From Draba incana (Eukaryota > Streptophyta > Magnoliopsida > Brassicales > Brassicaceae), in the NCBI GenBank assembly GCA_963576765.1, contig OY755202.1, positions 18,972,001-19,036,000 of the forward strand: a stretch of DNA of 64,000 bases. Direction: 5' to 3'. The translations under genes were made by a program, and so were the position numbers. Positions 22,864 to 35,499 of this stretch are shown piece after piece (position 1 is the first letter of the stretch; each line of letters starts with the position of its first letter). The notes below the pieces were generated by a model. The model was not told where the DNA came from, made no database searches, and worked only from the letters and a program-made list of their open reading frames with translations.

Positions 22864-24204
22864 AGCTTCTTGAAATCAATCCCCCCCACAAACGCATCAC
22901 ATGGATGGCGAGGGATCTTAGCAGGCCGAAGAGTCCTTGAACAGGGGCTTGGTTGGATCATCGGAAACAGATAATCTATACGGGTTTGGGATGACCCCTG
23001 GTTATCAAGTACTACACCGCTGCAACCAATGGGGCCAAGACCACTCCACTGGGCACACTTACGGGTTTCAGACCTTATAAACTCAGCTGATCACACTTGG
23101 AATTGGGCCAAAATCCGTGAAATCCTTCCTGCCTATGAAGACCACATAAGGAGATTAAACCTGGGAACTACAAGCCACACGGATACTCTTCTTTGGCTAC
23201 ACACGAAAAATGGTGTTTTTACTTCCAAAAGTGGTTATAGTATTAAAGGTCTCGGTCCAATTCCTCAAACACTCCAAGAATTTTAATGGCAACAACATCT
23301 TTGGCGTCTAAGGACTCAACCCAAGATTAAGACATTCCTCTGGAAAGCGGCCGTCAGAGCTCTTCCTGTAGGAAATCAGCTTACCCGAAGAGGAATTGGC
23401 GATGGGGGCCTGTGTGTAAGATGCGGAATGAGTGAAACGGTGGAGCATGTCCTTCTTCACTGCCACTGGGCTCAGCAAGTATGGAATATGGCTCCGGTGT
23501 CACCTCTAAATGTAAACATCTCAACAACGTTTCTTGAATTCCTTTCGACTTCATGTCGTTCCCGCACATTACCACCAGTTGGGTTAGTAGACACGTCTCT
23601 GGTGGCTTGGACTTGCTGGAATCTTTGGACGGCAAGGAACCGAGTCATTTTTGAAAATATTTGCTACACACCCCAAGAAATCCTCGCAAAAGCTATAACA
23701 GAGGCTCTTTCTTGGCAAAAAGCACAAGAACAACTGCCAATGAAACGAGTCCAGGTGGAACCAAGGGTAGAACAAGAGAGTGAGCTCGATAGCACCATTG
23801 TCTTCACTGATGCAGCTTGGTCTAAAGAGACAAAAAATGCAGGACTTGGGTGGTGCTTTCGGGAAGGAACAGAGGGCGCTTGGGAGGAACACTTGGTTCA
23901 GTGGCCAAATATCTATTCGGCTCTAGCGGCTGAGACATGGGCTATAATCCGAGCGCTTAAGATGGCACAAGAAAAGGGAGTGGAGTGCTTGCACGTGTAT
24001 TCGGATTCATTGGTTTTGATTAACCTTCTTCGGAAACGAGAATCGAATACGGAAATCCACAACCTTCTTTTTGAGATTAGTATGTTGGCTTCTCATTTTA
24101 GAAAGCTCAACTTTTCTTTTGTATCACGAGATGCCAATATGTTGGCGGATTCATTAGCTAAGCGAGCTTTAACAGCTTGTATTGAGTCGACGGCTTCGAC
24201 GTAA
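22864..24204 (+). pseudogene. LINE zf-RVT and RNase H tail
   Basis: Bases 22870-23290 (GWRGILAG-like and KSGYSIKG segments) lead to the zf-RVT cluster at about 23290-23500 (FLWKAAVRALPV, LCVRCGMSETVEHVLLHC). Bases 23428-24204 form one frame with a plant-type RNase H: TDAAWSKETKNAGLGW, AAETWAIIRAL, YSDSLVLINLL, SRDANMLADSLAKRA. Several stops and frameshifts separate the pieces. This matches the domain order of the shorter LINE fragment at 1.8-3.0 kb. Confidence 0.88.
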
Positions 24205-24728
24205 GAAATAAAAACTTCTTGTTTTGACCAAAAAAAAAAGACTTTAAATTTATCAAACTCATTATTCTAAGCTAAATAATGATTCCAAGCTTTTACGGAA
24301 ACAAAATCAAATTGTGGTCTCCACATTAAAATTCAGTTTTGATTTTTTAATGATTTGTTTAATTAAGAGACACATGTCAAATTATTATTGGGTAATTAAG
24401 AGGGGGTGAATGAGTTATGTTCACCCCTAGGGGTGAACCCAAGAATTGTTCTTTTTTCGCCAACATGAATACATTCTGATTTTTCTTTTTTCTGAATAAA
24501 TAAAATATTAAGAATATAATTTTAATAATGAACACTATAGTAATGGATATTATTAAAATGGACACTATAATTCTTAATATGTTTTTTACTAAGAAGTTTT
24601 TAATAAAAAAACATATTAAAAAAATTTAAGTACCCAGACTAAATGGAGATAATCTAATTAAATTAATTGAGAATATTTGTTCTTTAATAATTAACACTAT
24701 AATGGCAACCTTAATTTATTTATGTACA

Positions 24729-25455
24729 TCTATATATATATATATATATATATATATCTAATATTTTAAACACAAACACCAAGTCATGAGAAGATGCCAT
24801 GTGTCACTTAATTTTTTGACATTTTTTATTTATTTATTTATCAAATAAGGTTTACACAAACACCAAGTCATGAGAAGATGTCATGTGTCACTTAATTTTT
24901 GACATTTTTTATTTATTTATTTATCAAAGAAAAAAACATTAAAAAAAATTTCTAACCTTAACAGTTAATTCTAACAATTTAATAGCTAATTCCAACAATT
25001 AAATGGTTTATTTTTAATGGTTTTAAAAACAAATTTTTTATTTACTAAATCCGACAATATAATATACAAAAAATACACTTAATGAAATAGACATAAATAT
25101 GCATTCTAACATCTTTGTTGAGATGATGAAGATATCTTGGTAGAATCAAAATGATATTACAACATCTCTAATCAATAATTCGTTTACAAATATGTTTGAT
25201 GGAAGAGAAAATACAACAAATCATATTTTGTTAAAAAAACCGTAGTAAATATTGATTGAGACAAAAACCCACATTTTAAGATGAAATCAACCCAAATCGA
25301 ATCAAAAACTGAGATTTGTAACCCAAATCGAATCAATAACTGAGATTTGTAGCCAAATCAAATCAAAACTCAACTAGATTTGAAAGAATCAAAAACTATA
25401 TATGTAAAAAAAAAAAATGATGAAATTCAATCTAGATCTAGATGCGAATGTGAGT

Positions 25456-25547
<92 letters not shown>

Positions 25548-25805
25548 CTTATTTTTATTCTTCTTCAACTTTATCACCACCATTTTTGAGAGAAAGAGAG
25601 AGAGAAGAAGAAAAAAAAAAAGGAAGAAGAAGCAGTTTTTTTTTTCGTGGGAGAGAGAGAGTGACAAATTTTTTTTAATGATTTTTGTGTTCTTCTGTGA
25701 AAGATGGCATGTTTGCAACACCCTTTTCAAGTGTGACATTTTTGAAAAAAACCTTTCCAATGATGGCATATATATAAACTCACGCAACGCGTGGGCAACC
25801 TCTAA
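24729..25805 (+). mobile_element. Non-autonomous Helitron (probable)
   Basis: The 5' end begins TC after an A (24728), in an (AT)n tract at 24731-24757. The 3' end has a hairpin CACGC-AAC-GCGTG (25781-25793) followed 8 nt later by CTAA (25802-25805) and then T, the standard Helitron terminus inserted between A and T. An about 85-bp tandem duplication lies near the 5' end (units starting about 24769 and 24853, containing AAGTCATGAGAAGATG). No Rep/helicase sequence is present. Confidence 0.6.
25461..25545. repeat. (AG)n microsatellite, 85 bp
   Basis: A pure AG dinucleotide run inside the probable Helitron, followed by more GA-rich sequence to about 25665. Open frames across it are low-complexity artefacts. 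Confidence 0.95.
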
Positions 25806-27470
25806 TATCTTATATATTAAAGCAGAATCTACAAAATAATATGATGGGTACTCATTAGAGTATTCTAGTTGTTCACCAAAATATGTACAACATATAGCTA
25901 ATTACATTTCATTAATTCTATTTGTTCATCCAAATATGTAAAACATATACAACATATAGCTAAGAAAATTTGAATAGTTTTCTTTATACTTTTTTGCCAA
26001 TTTTTTAATTATACCTTCTTTGTACCAAATTTCATTATACTTAGTTATAAATAAACATAACATGATATTTCATATGTAAATTTTTAATAAATTAATTAAT
26101 TTAGAAATATAAACCGTTTTAGAAATCTAAACCGTTTTAATAATTTATTAATTATTAATTTGTAGAGAGATTTTTCTAATCTATTATATTTTGACAGTTT
26201 TTTTCTATATTTAAAAGCAAAACTTTACGTAAAAGTTCATGAAAATTCTTTTATTTGGATTATTTAATTTTTTATATATTTTTTACATATTCATCCTACT
26301 CCATATTATGTTATTAATCTCGGCCATCATTCTAAGATAGATGCTAATAATTTACTTGACTATTTATATGCAAGAATTAAAATTGCAACTATTTTGTTAC
26401 TAACGATGAAGTTGAAAATAAGATAATCATAGTTTAAAAAGTATTTAACCATAAGAAAGTTATTATCACATAAAAAACTCTTCAACTCGATGAAGATTTA
26501 GTTTACAATACCATATATGATGTAGTAAGAAAAATAAGAGATTAGTTAAGATTCCAACTTTAAGAAGAAAATATATAACACTATAGTCATACATTACTAA
26601 GCTACCTTATATATAAGCGGATAAGATTTATAATTATTAATTTAAAGTATTATTGGGATCATATTTTACATAGGACTTTCAAAAAAATATTATCTTCTCG
26701 AATTTCCTCAAATTTTACATTGGCCCAACTTGGGACCGGAAGAATTTATTAATTTATAGTGATTATTAATTTATAAAGTATTAATTTATAGAGGTTATAT
26801 TGTATGTTATTTCTAATAAGTTTAAAAACCTAATTATGAAACACTAATGACTTATAACTAATGATTATTAATTAGGAAATTTAGACACTTATAACTTGAC
26901 TATGTCCCGATAAATCTTTAACAACATGGCTTTGTCCCATTAGGCTTTACTTTTTCAATAACCCTAGATTACCCTTAATTTTGCTTTAATATATATTTAA
27001 CATTAATTTCTGAAAATATTTAAAAACCAAATAAGGAAATTCTGAGTTTGAAAATAATTAGATTTATTTTAAATGAAATTTTTATAATTGAATTCAAAAT
27101 AGGAAATTATGTTTTTTCCTTTATTAGATATAATAATAATTACATCATTTTAAATTTAATTAGTTTGAAGTACAATTATTTTAGGAAACTACATTAATTA
27201 GAGAATATTTAGATCCTAGATTAAGAAAATCTTAAACTAACATTCCAGAACAACTTAGAAAATATAAAGAGCGGTAGAATGAGTATTACGAATTTGGTAG
27301 TAGTTAGTGCAAGTAGCGGAAGAGATATTCTATGACACTTTAGAATATATATATAGCATATAGTAGAACTAATCATCTACCGACCCGTAGACATATACTG
27401 TCAATTCTGCAAACCGTACAGGAAAATATATAATTATTTTAAACCATTGTTTTCAAGTTTTTAAAATATT
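25806..27470. other. AT-rich sequence; possible second Helitron 5' end
   Basis: TCTTATATATTAAAGCAGAA at 25808-25827, preceded by A, resembles the 5' terminus of crucifer Helitrons and directly abuts the previous Helitron's 3' end. No matching 3' end was found. The remainder is very AT-rich, without a recognisable gene. Confidence 0.35.
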
Positions 27471-28640
27471 TTGATATATAGTGATAAGATCATGGCCAAC
27501 TCGAAACAAGAAGCTAAGGAACCGCATGGACCGCTTGTAGTCGAGGAAGACCCTATGGACTCTAAATCCTTACATTTCACGGTTGGACCCATGACGAGGT
27601 CAAGAACCAAACAACTTAATCAAGTCGTCAACACACTCATGTGGCGCATTGAAAAAAACCTTGAGCCAAGCACTTGTCCAACTACACTGGTTGCGATCAA
27701 GGTGGCTTAAGGTCGATGATGAGAGGTGTGTGGTGTGACACCCCGGTTTTAAGAGCATATATGGTATATGCGGAGAGGCTTAAAAGAATTGATTTGGCTA
27801 CCTATGTCACCAAAGTGCACTTATCTTTTCAGTCACAGGTCTTGAGAGAACTCCAGAGTTAAGCGTGTTTGAGCTGGAGTAGTTTCAAGATGGGTGACCT
27901 ACTGGGAAGTCATTTCCAGTAACGTGTGAGTGAGGTCAAAACACGGGGAAAGATCGCGTGGTGATTTGCAGGGTTAGTAAACATGACTTCCGAGCCTCCC
28001 AAACTAACGCACCGATCGTCAGACATGGTGGGCCCACGAGCTTGTGAGTGGGCAGGGGCCCACGGGAGGGGTGGTCGGGGCGTTACATGTGGCTTGCACT
28101 CTTTTTCCCTCGTCTTGGTTTTGTCCCAATGAGTTTTCCAAGTGAGGTTTTTAACGAGGCAAGATTGCATCCGCAAGCCTCATCATCGGTAATGCTACCG
28201 CGACTCGACGTTTCCCCGCGTCCGTTTGAAGATCAAATGGCCGAGTCAACTATCCTATTTTTTCCTTTCAAACTTTTAATCAAAATCATTAAATTTTTGC
28301 TACTTTGTCTTTCAAACTTCTTATTTATTGTTTTTGTTTTTTTGTGTAATCAACGAAGTCTAAGGAGTTGTCCAAAACTTCTTTGTGCCTATTTAAAGGA
28401 TCCAATCTTCATGAATAAAATCATCAATCTTTTTATTAAAAATCTCTCAAACTTGTTTAATTCGAGAAGTGTGTAATATCTTCTCATCTTGTCCTTACCT
28501 TAGTGCGTAATATCTTACTTAGGTTCAAGCTCGTAGTCAAAGAGATTTTCATCTCTTTTAGAAGGACAATTCGACCCATTTCATATCCGTTCATCTTCTT
28601 ATCTGCTGCATCATTTCAAATCCGATCTTCCGTTCATCAT
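27471..28640 (+). mobile_element. LTR-retroelement fragment hosting a Cassandra solo LTR
   Basis: Bases 27570-27665 read GPMTRSRTKQLNQVVNTLMW, a stretch seen at polyprotein ends of plant gypsy elements. After the Cassandra insertion, 28093-28180 continues with LTR-type text (CTTGCACTCTTTTTCCCTC, AGGTTTTTAACGAGGC) like that at 12578-12655. About 28360-28640 looks like leader sequence. Boundaries and TSD are unknown. Confidence 0.5.
27734..28087 (+). mobile_element. Cassandra TRIM solo LTR
   Basis: The 354-bp segment begins TGTGACACCCCGG and ends CGGGGCGTTACA, with a perfect TSD TGTGG (27729-27733 and 28088-28092). Its middle (27847-27910) is clearly related to plant 5S rRNA: AGTTAAGCGTG and GATGGGTGACCTACTGGGAA correspond to the internal promoter A and C boxes. 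5S-derived sequence within an LTR is the hallmark of Cassandra terminal-repeat retrotransposons in miniature. Only one LTR is present. Confidence 0.88.
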
Positions 28641-28674
28641 CAATCCGATCATTCACGAGTCCAAAACCTACGAA

Positions 28675-29950
28675 GTGAGTTCCTTGGGCATAGATCCTCA
28701 CGAGGAGTCTATCAAGATGTATCAGAGCCACTTCCTAAAAGCTTTTCAAAATAAGGCTAAGGAGAAATGTGATTGTGATGTAGTTAGGATGTTCTACACG
28801 AGTTGTTTATCTTTCAACGTTGCAATAAATCTTCATTACCGCATTTCAAATGTGTAAGCATAAAAAATGCCAGGATATATCCCTCCTAGGTATAATGCTT
28901 TGAGGATTGGACTTTTCGAAAGGAAAGAAAGAATATTGAGATGCAGTTGCAACATTTGAAGAACTCATGGAAATAAAAAAGAGTCAGTACATGTAGTGAT
29001 AGTTGGTTGGATCCACAACGAAAGCCGGTATTTAATTAATAGGATAACTGTAAATTGAAAGTGGTCAAATGATGTTAATGGCAATCAATAGCCAAGGAGA
29101 AATAAAAAACCAGTACGATGATGGCAGAGCTAATCATAGAATGAATAAAAGAAGTGGACATGAAAATGTGGTTCAAGTAATCACCGACAACACTTCTAAT
29201 TGTATAAAGGTCGGTTCACTTATTTCAGCTAAGTATCCTACCATCTTTTGGACACCATGTTGGTTCATACTTTGAACCTTGTTTTGAAGAACATATGTGC
29301 ACCATTACTAACCACAAAAAACAATGAAGATGTGTATAATGCTTGTACTTGATTAAAACTCTTAGTGAAGATGTGAATTGGATTAAGACCTTTATGATGA
29401 ACCGTGGAATAAGGCTTGTGATGTTCACTGAGCATTGTGATCTTAAGCTTTTAACAATTGATTCTACTAGATTTGTTTTCTTTTGTTAAATCTTACTAGT
29501 TTACTTAACTTATATTCCAAATATAACATTATTGTATCTTTTTTTAACATATTTGTTTCCACTATTGTGATTTTCAAGAGATTCAATAAAAAAAAAATGG
29601 GTTGCAACAAATGGTGATTAGTTCTAATTGGGATGATTATAAGAAGACAATATTGAGAGAGCATATGCAATCAAACAAAAGATATTAAATGAGATGTTTT
29701 GGAATGAGATTGAATATGCTTTATCTTTCACTTTAGCTTTATATAGTGTGATAAGAGTTGTTGATAAGAATAGATCTTCTCTTCACTTAGAAAATGAATT
29801 GTAGGAAAGTATGATTCATAATGTGAAAAGACTAATTTTAGAAACGAGAAAAAAAACAATTTGATGAGGAATCCGTATATTGGAATGCCATGAATTATGT
29901 TTTGACATCTCGGTACAGCAAGAGTAACACTCATCTCCATTATATGGCAC
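28675..29950 (+). pseudogene. hAT transposase, N-terminal and central part
   Basis: Conceptual reading in three frames gives hAT (Ac-like, DUF659) sequence: MYQSHFLKAFQNKAKEKCD and RMFYTSCLSFNVAIN near 28717-28830, KMPGYIPPRYNALR near 28864, then VVQVITDNTSNCIKVG and KYPTIFWTPC near 29170-29265, and SRYSKSNTHLHYMAQSL at 29905-29953. Many frameshifts and stops are present. The gene is interrupted here by the CACTA element and resumes at 46345. A BED zinc finger upstream was not seen. Confidence 0.8.
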
Positions 29951-29969
29951 AATCACTACAAGAAAACTG

Positions 29970-30500
29970 TATTTTACCGTCGAATTTATTCCGACGCTAT
30001 TTTACCGTCGTAATGGCGTCCATAATACAATTCGACGCTAAATCGACGCTAATTAAGGACGAAACATTTCGAAGCTAAATCGACGCTATATCACGTCGAT
30101 TTAGCATCGATTTAGCATCAGAAGTCTAAGTTCGACGCTAAATCGATGCAAATTTAGCGTCGATTTAGCGTCGAACGTATAGCGTCGAATATAGCGTCGA
30201 TAACACAATTCGACGCTAAATCGTCGCTAATTAGGGACGAAACATTTTGAAGCTAAATCGACGCTATATCGCATCGATTTAGCATCGATTTAGCATCGGA
30301 AATCTATGTTCGACGCTAAATCGATGCAAATTTAGCGTCGATTTAGCGTCGAATATTGCGTTGAATTTGGTAGGTAGATGACATATTTAACACGGGTTCA
30401 CCTACTTATTTAGCGTTGTTTAGAAACGACACAAAAACGACGCGAATTCGATGCAAAATCGACGCAAAGGAATTCCATGCTAATGTGATGCTAATATTCG
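29970..30500. repeat. Left subterminal repeats of the CACTA element
   Basis: Dense direct and inverted copies of TTCGACGCTAAATCGACGC and TTAGCGTCGATTTAGCGTCG. In CACTA elements such arrays are the binding sites of the TnpA-type protein. Confidence 0.88.
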
Positions 30501-30639
30501 ATGCAAAATTGATGCTAAAATCTCCTATATATACCCACCCACCACCACCGTAAGGAATCAATTCGGAATTTCAAAAAAAAAAAAAAAATTCAATTCCGAA
30601 AAGAAAAAAAAATCTTTTCTCCCTAATTTTTTTTTTTAA

Positions 30640-33600
30640 ATGGGCGATATATACGAACTAAGACGCTGGATGTATCGACGTAATGATGAAAATGGAGGCC
30701 TTTCAGAAGAGTTCCTCAACGGCCGTGAAATTTTCATGCCTCAAGCGAGTAGTGTGCCTACAATCCAACGGACCGGAGTGATGGTGTGCCCGTGTCGGAA
30801 GTGCAAAAATTCGAGGCCACAGACAATTGATACAGTTGGTACACATTTATTTAATAGAGGGTTTACACCTGAGTATTATGTTTGGTTTTATCATGGAGAG
30901 GGATATGAAGATGAAACTTTGGGTAGTACTAGTTACCAACCTATGGATCAGGGTCAGGGTTATTCGAATGAACAATATGATAGGCATCAATTTGTTATGG
31001 AAAATGATGATCATGATGTCAGGTTAGAGCATAATAGGTTCGAAGAAATGGTAACCGATGCATTTCCTGGAGTTATGTCTACTCCTGATGTTGCTGAGGA
31101 ACCCAATTTAGATGCAAAAATTTTTTATGATATGCTTGATTCTGCAAAACAACCAATCTATGAAGGTTTTAGGGAAGGTCTGTCTAAATTATCGTTGGCA
31201 TTTAGGATGATGACAATAAAGTCTGATCATAATCAATCTGAGAGTTGCATGGATGATTGGGCATCTCTTCTAAGAGAATATTTGCCAGAGGGTAATCAAG
31301 CTGCTGAGTCATATTACGACATACATAAACTAGTCTCTTGTTTAGGATTGCCCTCGCAGATGATAGATGTTTGCATTGACAATTTCATGATATTTTGGAA
31401 AGATGATGAAGATCTGCATGAATGTCGATTTTGCCACAAACCAAGATTTAAGCCCCAAGGAGCTGGTAGAAAAGTGTCGTACCAGAGAATGTGGTACCTG
31501 CCCATAACAGATAGGCTACAAAGGTTATACCATTCAGAACGCACAGCTGCATCAATGAGGTAGCATGCGGAACATTCAACTATTGAAGGAGAAGTTCATC
31601 ATCCTTCTGATGCAAAAGCTTGGAAACACTTCAAATCGGTACACTCTAATTTTGCTAAAGAGAAGCGCAATGTTTATCTTGGACTATGTACAGATGGTTT
31701 TAGTCCGTTCGGTATGTCTGGCAGGCAATATTCTTTGTGGCCGGTTATATTGACACCTTATAACCTTCCGCCTCATATGTGCATGCAGAGGGAATTTCTG
31801 TTTTTGAGTATTTTAATCCCTGGTCCGAAGCATCCAAGAAGATCTATTGATGTGTTTTTATAGCCGCTGATTCACGAGTTGAACATGTTGTGGTCTCATG
31901 GGGTTCGTACTTTTGATTACTCTAGGAAAAAGAATTTTACCATGCGAGCTGTGCTTATGTGGACGATAAGCGATTTTCCAGCCTATGGAATGTTATCTGG
32001 TTGGACAACACATTGTAGGTTATCATGTCCGTATTGCCAAAATGAAACAGATGCATTCCAACTAAAAAATGGTAGAAAATCTTGTTGGTTTGATTGTCAC
32101 CGGAGGTTTCTCCCTATGAACCATCCGTACCGGGGGAACAGGAGGTTGTTCACAAAGGGCAAACGTGTACGTATCCCCCCACCTCCATATCTTTCAGGAG
32201 AATAAATTGATGGTCAACTTGATTATTGGGGAGCTCAAGACACAGCAAAATGTGGTGATAACTGGCTTAATATTCTGACCAATCTCCCAGATGATACCTT
32301 GAAGAACATAATTGGCATAAAAAGAGCATTTTTTGGGATCTACCGTACTGGAAGGATCATCTATTGCGCCACAATATTGATTTCATGCACATTGAGAAAA
32401 AAAATTTCGATAACATCATGCACACCATCTTAAACATTCCAGGCAGGTCTAAAGACAACTTGAAGTCTAGACTGGATTTGCCTCTTATATGCTCTAGAGT
32501 TGAGTTACATCTCACGGGAGATGGGAGAGCTCCAGTGCCTAGCTTTAGATTGTCAAGCGAAGGCAAACCAACATTCTTCAACTGGGTTTCCACCGAAGTT
32601 AAGTTCCCAGATGGATACGTGTCAAAACTCTCTAAGTCTGTGGAGCAAGGGAAAAAAATTTCTGGTATGAAGAGTCATGATTGTCATGTGTTTATGCAGA
32701 GATTATTGCCTTTCGCCTTTGCAGAACTTTTGCCAACGAACGTGCATGAATCACATGCAGGTATATTTTCTATGACGATATTTAAATATGTAAACAAATT
32801 ATGTGTAGAAAATTACATTTGTGTTTTGGTTGATATTGGATTTTGGGTTTAGGTGTTGGAGAATTTTTTCGAGATCTGTGTGTGCGAACTTCGACTCAGG
32901 ATGGAATTCAACAACTAACCAATAACATCCCAATATTGTTGTGCAACTTAGAGAAGATATTCCCTCCATCTTTCTTTGATGTGATGGAGCATCTTCATGT
33001 CCATTTTCCTCACGAAGCCGATTTAGGAGGGCTCGTTCAATTTCGTTGGATGTATCCTTTCGAGAGATTCATGAACCACTTAAAAGGAAAGGCAAAAAAC
33101 CTAGCTAGGGTTGAGGGATCAATTGTTGCGGGCAGTTTAACCGAAGAAACCTCTCATTTCAGCTCATATTACTTCCCTCCAACTGTCCGGACACGAAAAA
33201 GAACTACTCGTAGGTACGACGATGGTGGCATCACACAAACATATCCAGTTTAAGATGTCCCAGATATATTATGTGCAGTTGGTAGGCAGGCCGGAATCAT
33301 AAGAGAAGAAGACTGGTCCTCGTTCGAAGACTACAATTGTGCACACACATATATTCTCTTACAATGCGACGAAGTTAGCCCATTTCTGAGGTACATATTA
33401 TAATTACTAACTATGGATTAAGGTCAAAAGAGTTATTTTCGTACTTATATATGCTATGAAACATATATAACAAATGCATTTGTTATAACCATATTTTCTA
33501 TTAGTGAATTCATTCGCCAAGTTAACGAGGCTTTCCCAAATGCATCTGCCGATGAGATTGAAAAAACGTAAAGATCTACACTTTGCTAAATGGTTGAGGA

Positions 33601-34333
33601 CTCAGGTATATAAGTTAAACACAAAATTATATATATCTAGTTTCCATAAAACCCTATATGTACAATTTGTGTATATACTACTATATTTACAATGTGTATT
33701 CTGTATCTGCCAGGTTGATTATGGAGACACGTCATACCCTGTATGGTTTAGAGAGTTGATCCAAGGTCCGTTGGGGAAAGTTACGTCATCTCCACTGTAT
33801 TTTACACGAGGTTATGTGTTTCATACGTTCGAACGTGACAAAAATAGAGCAACTGCGAACTATGGTGTGGTAGTTTGAGCCGGGGACACGGAATATTTAT
33901 GGCATTATCCAAGACATTATTCAAGTGCAATTCCCTGGTTTGGTTAACTTAAAGTGCACCCTTTCCAGTTATCGGGTGAGGGGTTCGAGTAGGAAAGTTT
34001 GGTGTCATCGATATTAATGGATCGCGTTCTTATGCAAAGTATGATCCATTTGTCCTTGCATCACAAGTGGATCAAGTATGTTTCATTCCATATCCACGTG
34101 TCAGAAAAACAGGGATTTCATTGTAACCTGTGCTTAAAATAGCACCTAGAGGAATGATAGTTGAATCAAACGACGCTCCTATGCAAAATGAAACGGCCGT
34201 GGATCTAACAACTCTAGAAGCAGATATAGACAACATCATTCTTATAGATCCGCAAAATCGAGAAGCTGAAAAATCTTTAAATGGGTTAAGATTGTTATCG
34301 TATATGTTGCGGTTTCTTTACCCTAATTTCTAA
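30640..34333 (+). pseudogene. CACTA tnpD-like transposase
   Basis: ATG 30640 starts the transposase-associated domain (MGDIYELRRWMYRR, RTGVMVCPCRKCKN), followed by the Tnp2-type core (ECRFCHKPRFKPQGAG, LYHSERTAASMR, then TMRAVLMWTISDFPAYGM and GWTTHCRLSCPYC), a DUF4218 region (about 32700-33250: CHVFMQRLLPFAF, HVHFPHEADLGGLVQFRW) and a DUF4216 region (about 33715-34080). Breaks: TAG 31561, TAG 31861, TAA 32203 and a frameshift near 32325, with more further on. Each nonsense codon lies where the family has Trp or Gln. A probable intron lies near 32760-32850. TnpD would cut the element ends; this copy is dead. Confidence 0.88.
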
Positions 34334-34354
34334 AGGAAAATATGTTTTATTTAG

Positions 34355-35430
34355 CGTCGAATTAGCATCGACGCTAATTCGACGCTAAATCATTATTTAT
34401 TTATTTTATATTAGTAATGACGTATCAATGTATATTTTGTTATAAATTTGTAGGGAAATGGATTTAGTAAATGTAGGAAATTTGATATGTAAAAATACAT
34501 GTGATTGTTATCGTTATATGTTGCGGTTTTAAAATCTTTAAATAGGTTAAGATTGTTATCGTATATGTTGAGGTTTCTTTACCCTAAATCATTTAGCGTC
34601 GAATTAGCATCAAATTACATAAATTCGACGCTAATTCGACGCTAATTTTGTTAAATAGCGTCGAATTCATGTGATTCGATGCTAATTCGACGCTAAATCA
34701 AACTAATTTTTCATTTAGGGTTTAGGGTATAACGTCCACGATTCAGAGTGAAGCTACAATGTTATCTATATTCAAAGATTTAATTGCCAACAAATTAGTA
34801 TGTTTGTATAATTCGATGTTACAAATGCATGAAGGACTTCTATTTGAAAAAACTATATAGGTTTACATATACCATCATAACCCTTTATGAACCAAATATG
34901 TAATTTCAAATTTAAAAATTTTAAATTATTCTATTATATGAAAGATTGAAAAGGCCAAGATAGTTTTCGTACCAGTGGCGGATACCCTAAACCCTAAACC
35001 CCAAACGTAAAATTAGGTTAAGGTAGCGTCGATTTAGCATCGAATTAGCATCGATTCGATGCTAATTCGACGCTATATGAACAAATTTTACGTTTGGGGT
35101 TTAGGGTATTAAACGGATCAAATTAATTTGATCCGACGCAAATTCGACGCTATATTGAATTAATTGATTTAACCGATGGCGGTTAACCGAAAAAAATCAA
35201 ATTTTGTTTGTTAAACCAACGGCGGTAAACCGAATTAATTTTGATTTAGCGTCGAAATAGCGTCGAATTGGTGGGTAGTTCGACGCTAATTCGACGCTAA
35301 ATCAAATAAATTCGGATTTGTAACATTAACTCTGCGTGGGGAATAGAAATTCTATTTAAATGTGAACCGACGCTAATTCGACGCTAAATTAGCGTCGGTT
35401 CCCGAATTAGCGTCGAATTAGCGTCGGTTC
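34355..35430. repeat. Internal block of CACTA subterminal-type repeats
   Basis: The TAGCGTCGAATTAGCG/TCGACGCTA motifs that normally mark element ends recur here between tnpD and tnpA, with direct and inverted copies at about 34357-34390, 34600-34695, 35025-35075, 35135-35155, 35245-35300 and 35365-35425. CCCTAAACCCTAAAC-type text (34984-35003) is interspersed. Confidence 0.85.
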
Positions 35431-35499
35431 CCGATTTTTATACGGAGACCAAAGTCTTCTTCTCCTGTTTCTGCAAATCCTCTCCTCTCACTCCCTCCA

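Larger units (their letters stand above)
18931..24236 (+). mobile_element. LINE (L1-type), near full length
   Basis: A 21-bp perfect TSD (18910-18930 and 24237-24257, core GACTTTAAATTTATC) brackets the element, which ends in an A-run. It carries ORF1 (DUF4283 and zinc knuckle) and ORF2 (endonuclease, RT, zf-RVT, RNase H). An internal deletion has removed the N-terminal part of the endonuclease, and several frameshifts are present. It sits inside the MITE in the promoter side of the GA 2-oxidase gene. Confidence 0.92.
18310..24451. mobile_element. Long-TIR MITE, split by a LINE
   Basis: The outer about 150 bp at each end are inverted copies: the left end carries ACAATTCTTGGGTT (18312-18325) and CCCCTAGGGGTGAAC, and the right end is the complement (to 24450). 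Without the LINE the element is about 815 bp. Its interior has a palindromic block of TTTAGGG/CCCTAAA and GGGTTAACTATTCC units (about 18540-18830). No transposase is present. The flanks are T-rich (TTTTTTG against TTTTTTC), so the TSD is uncertain. The family is probably a non-autonomous DNA transposon; I do not name a superfamily. Confidence 0.75.

Noticed and set aside
25389..25787. Ser/Leu-rich or Glu/Arg-rich protein
   Set aside because: Translation of an (AG)n microsatellite on both strands.
27840..27915. 5S rRNA gene
   Set aside because: The 5S similarity covers only the internal promoter half and is embedded in a TG...CA unit with TSD, i.e. a Cassandra LTR.
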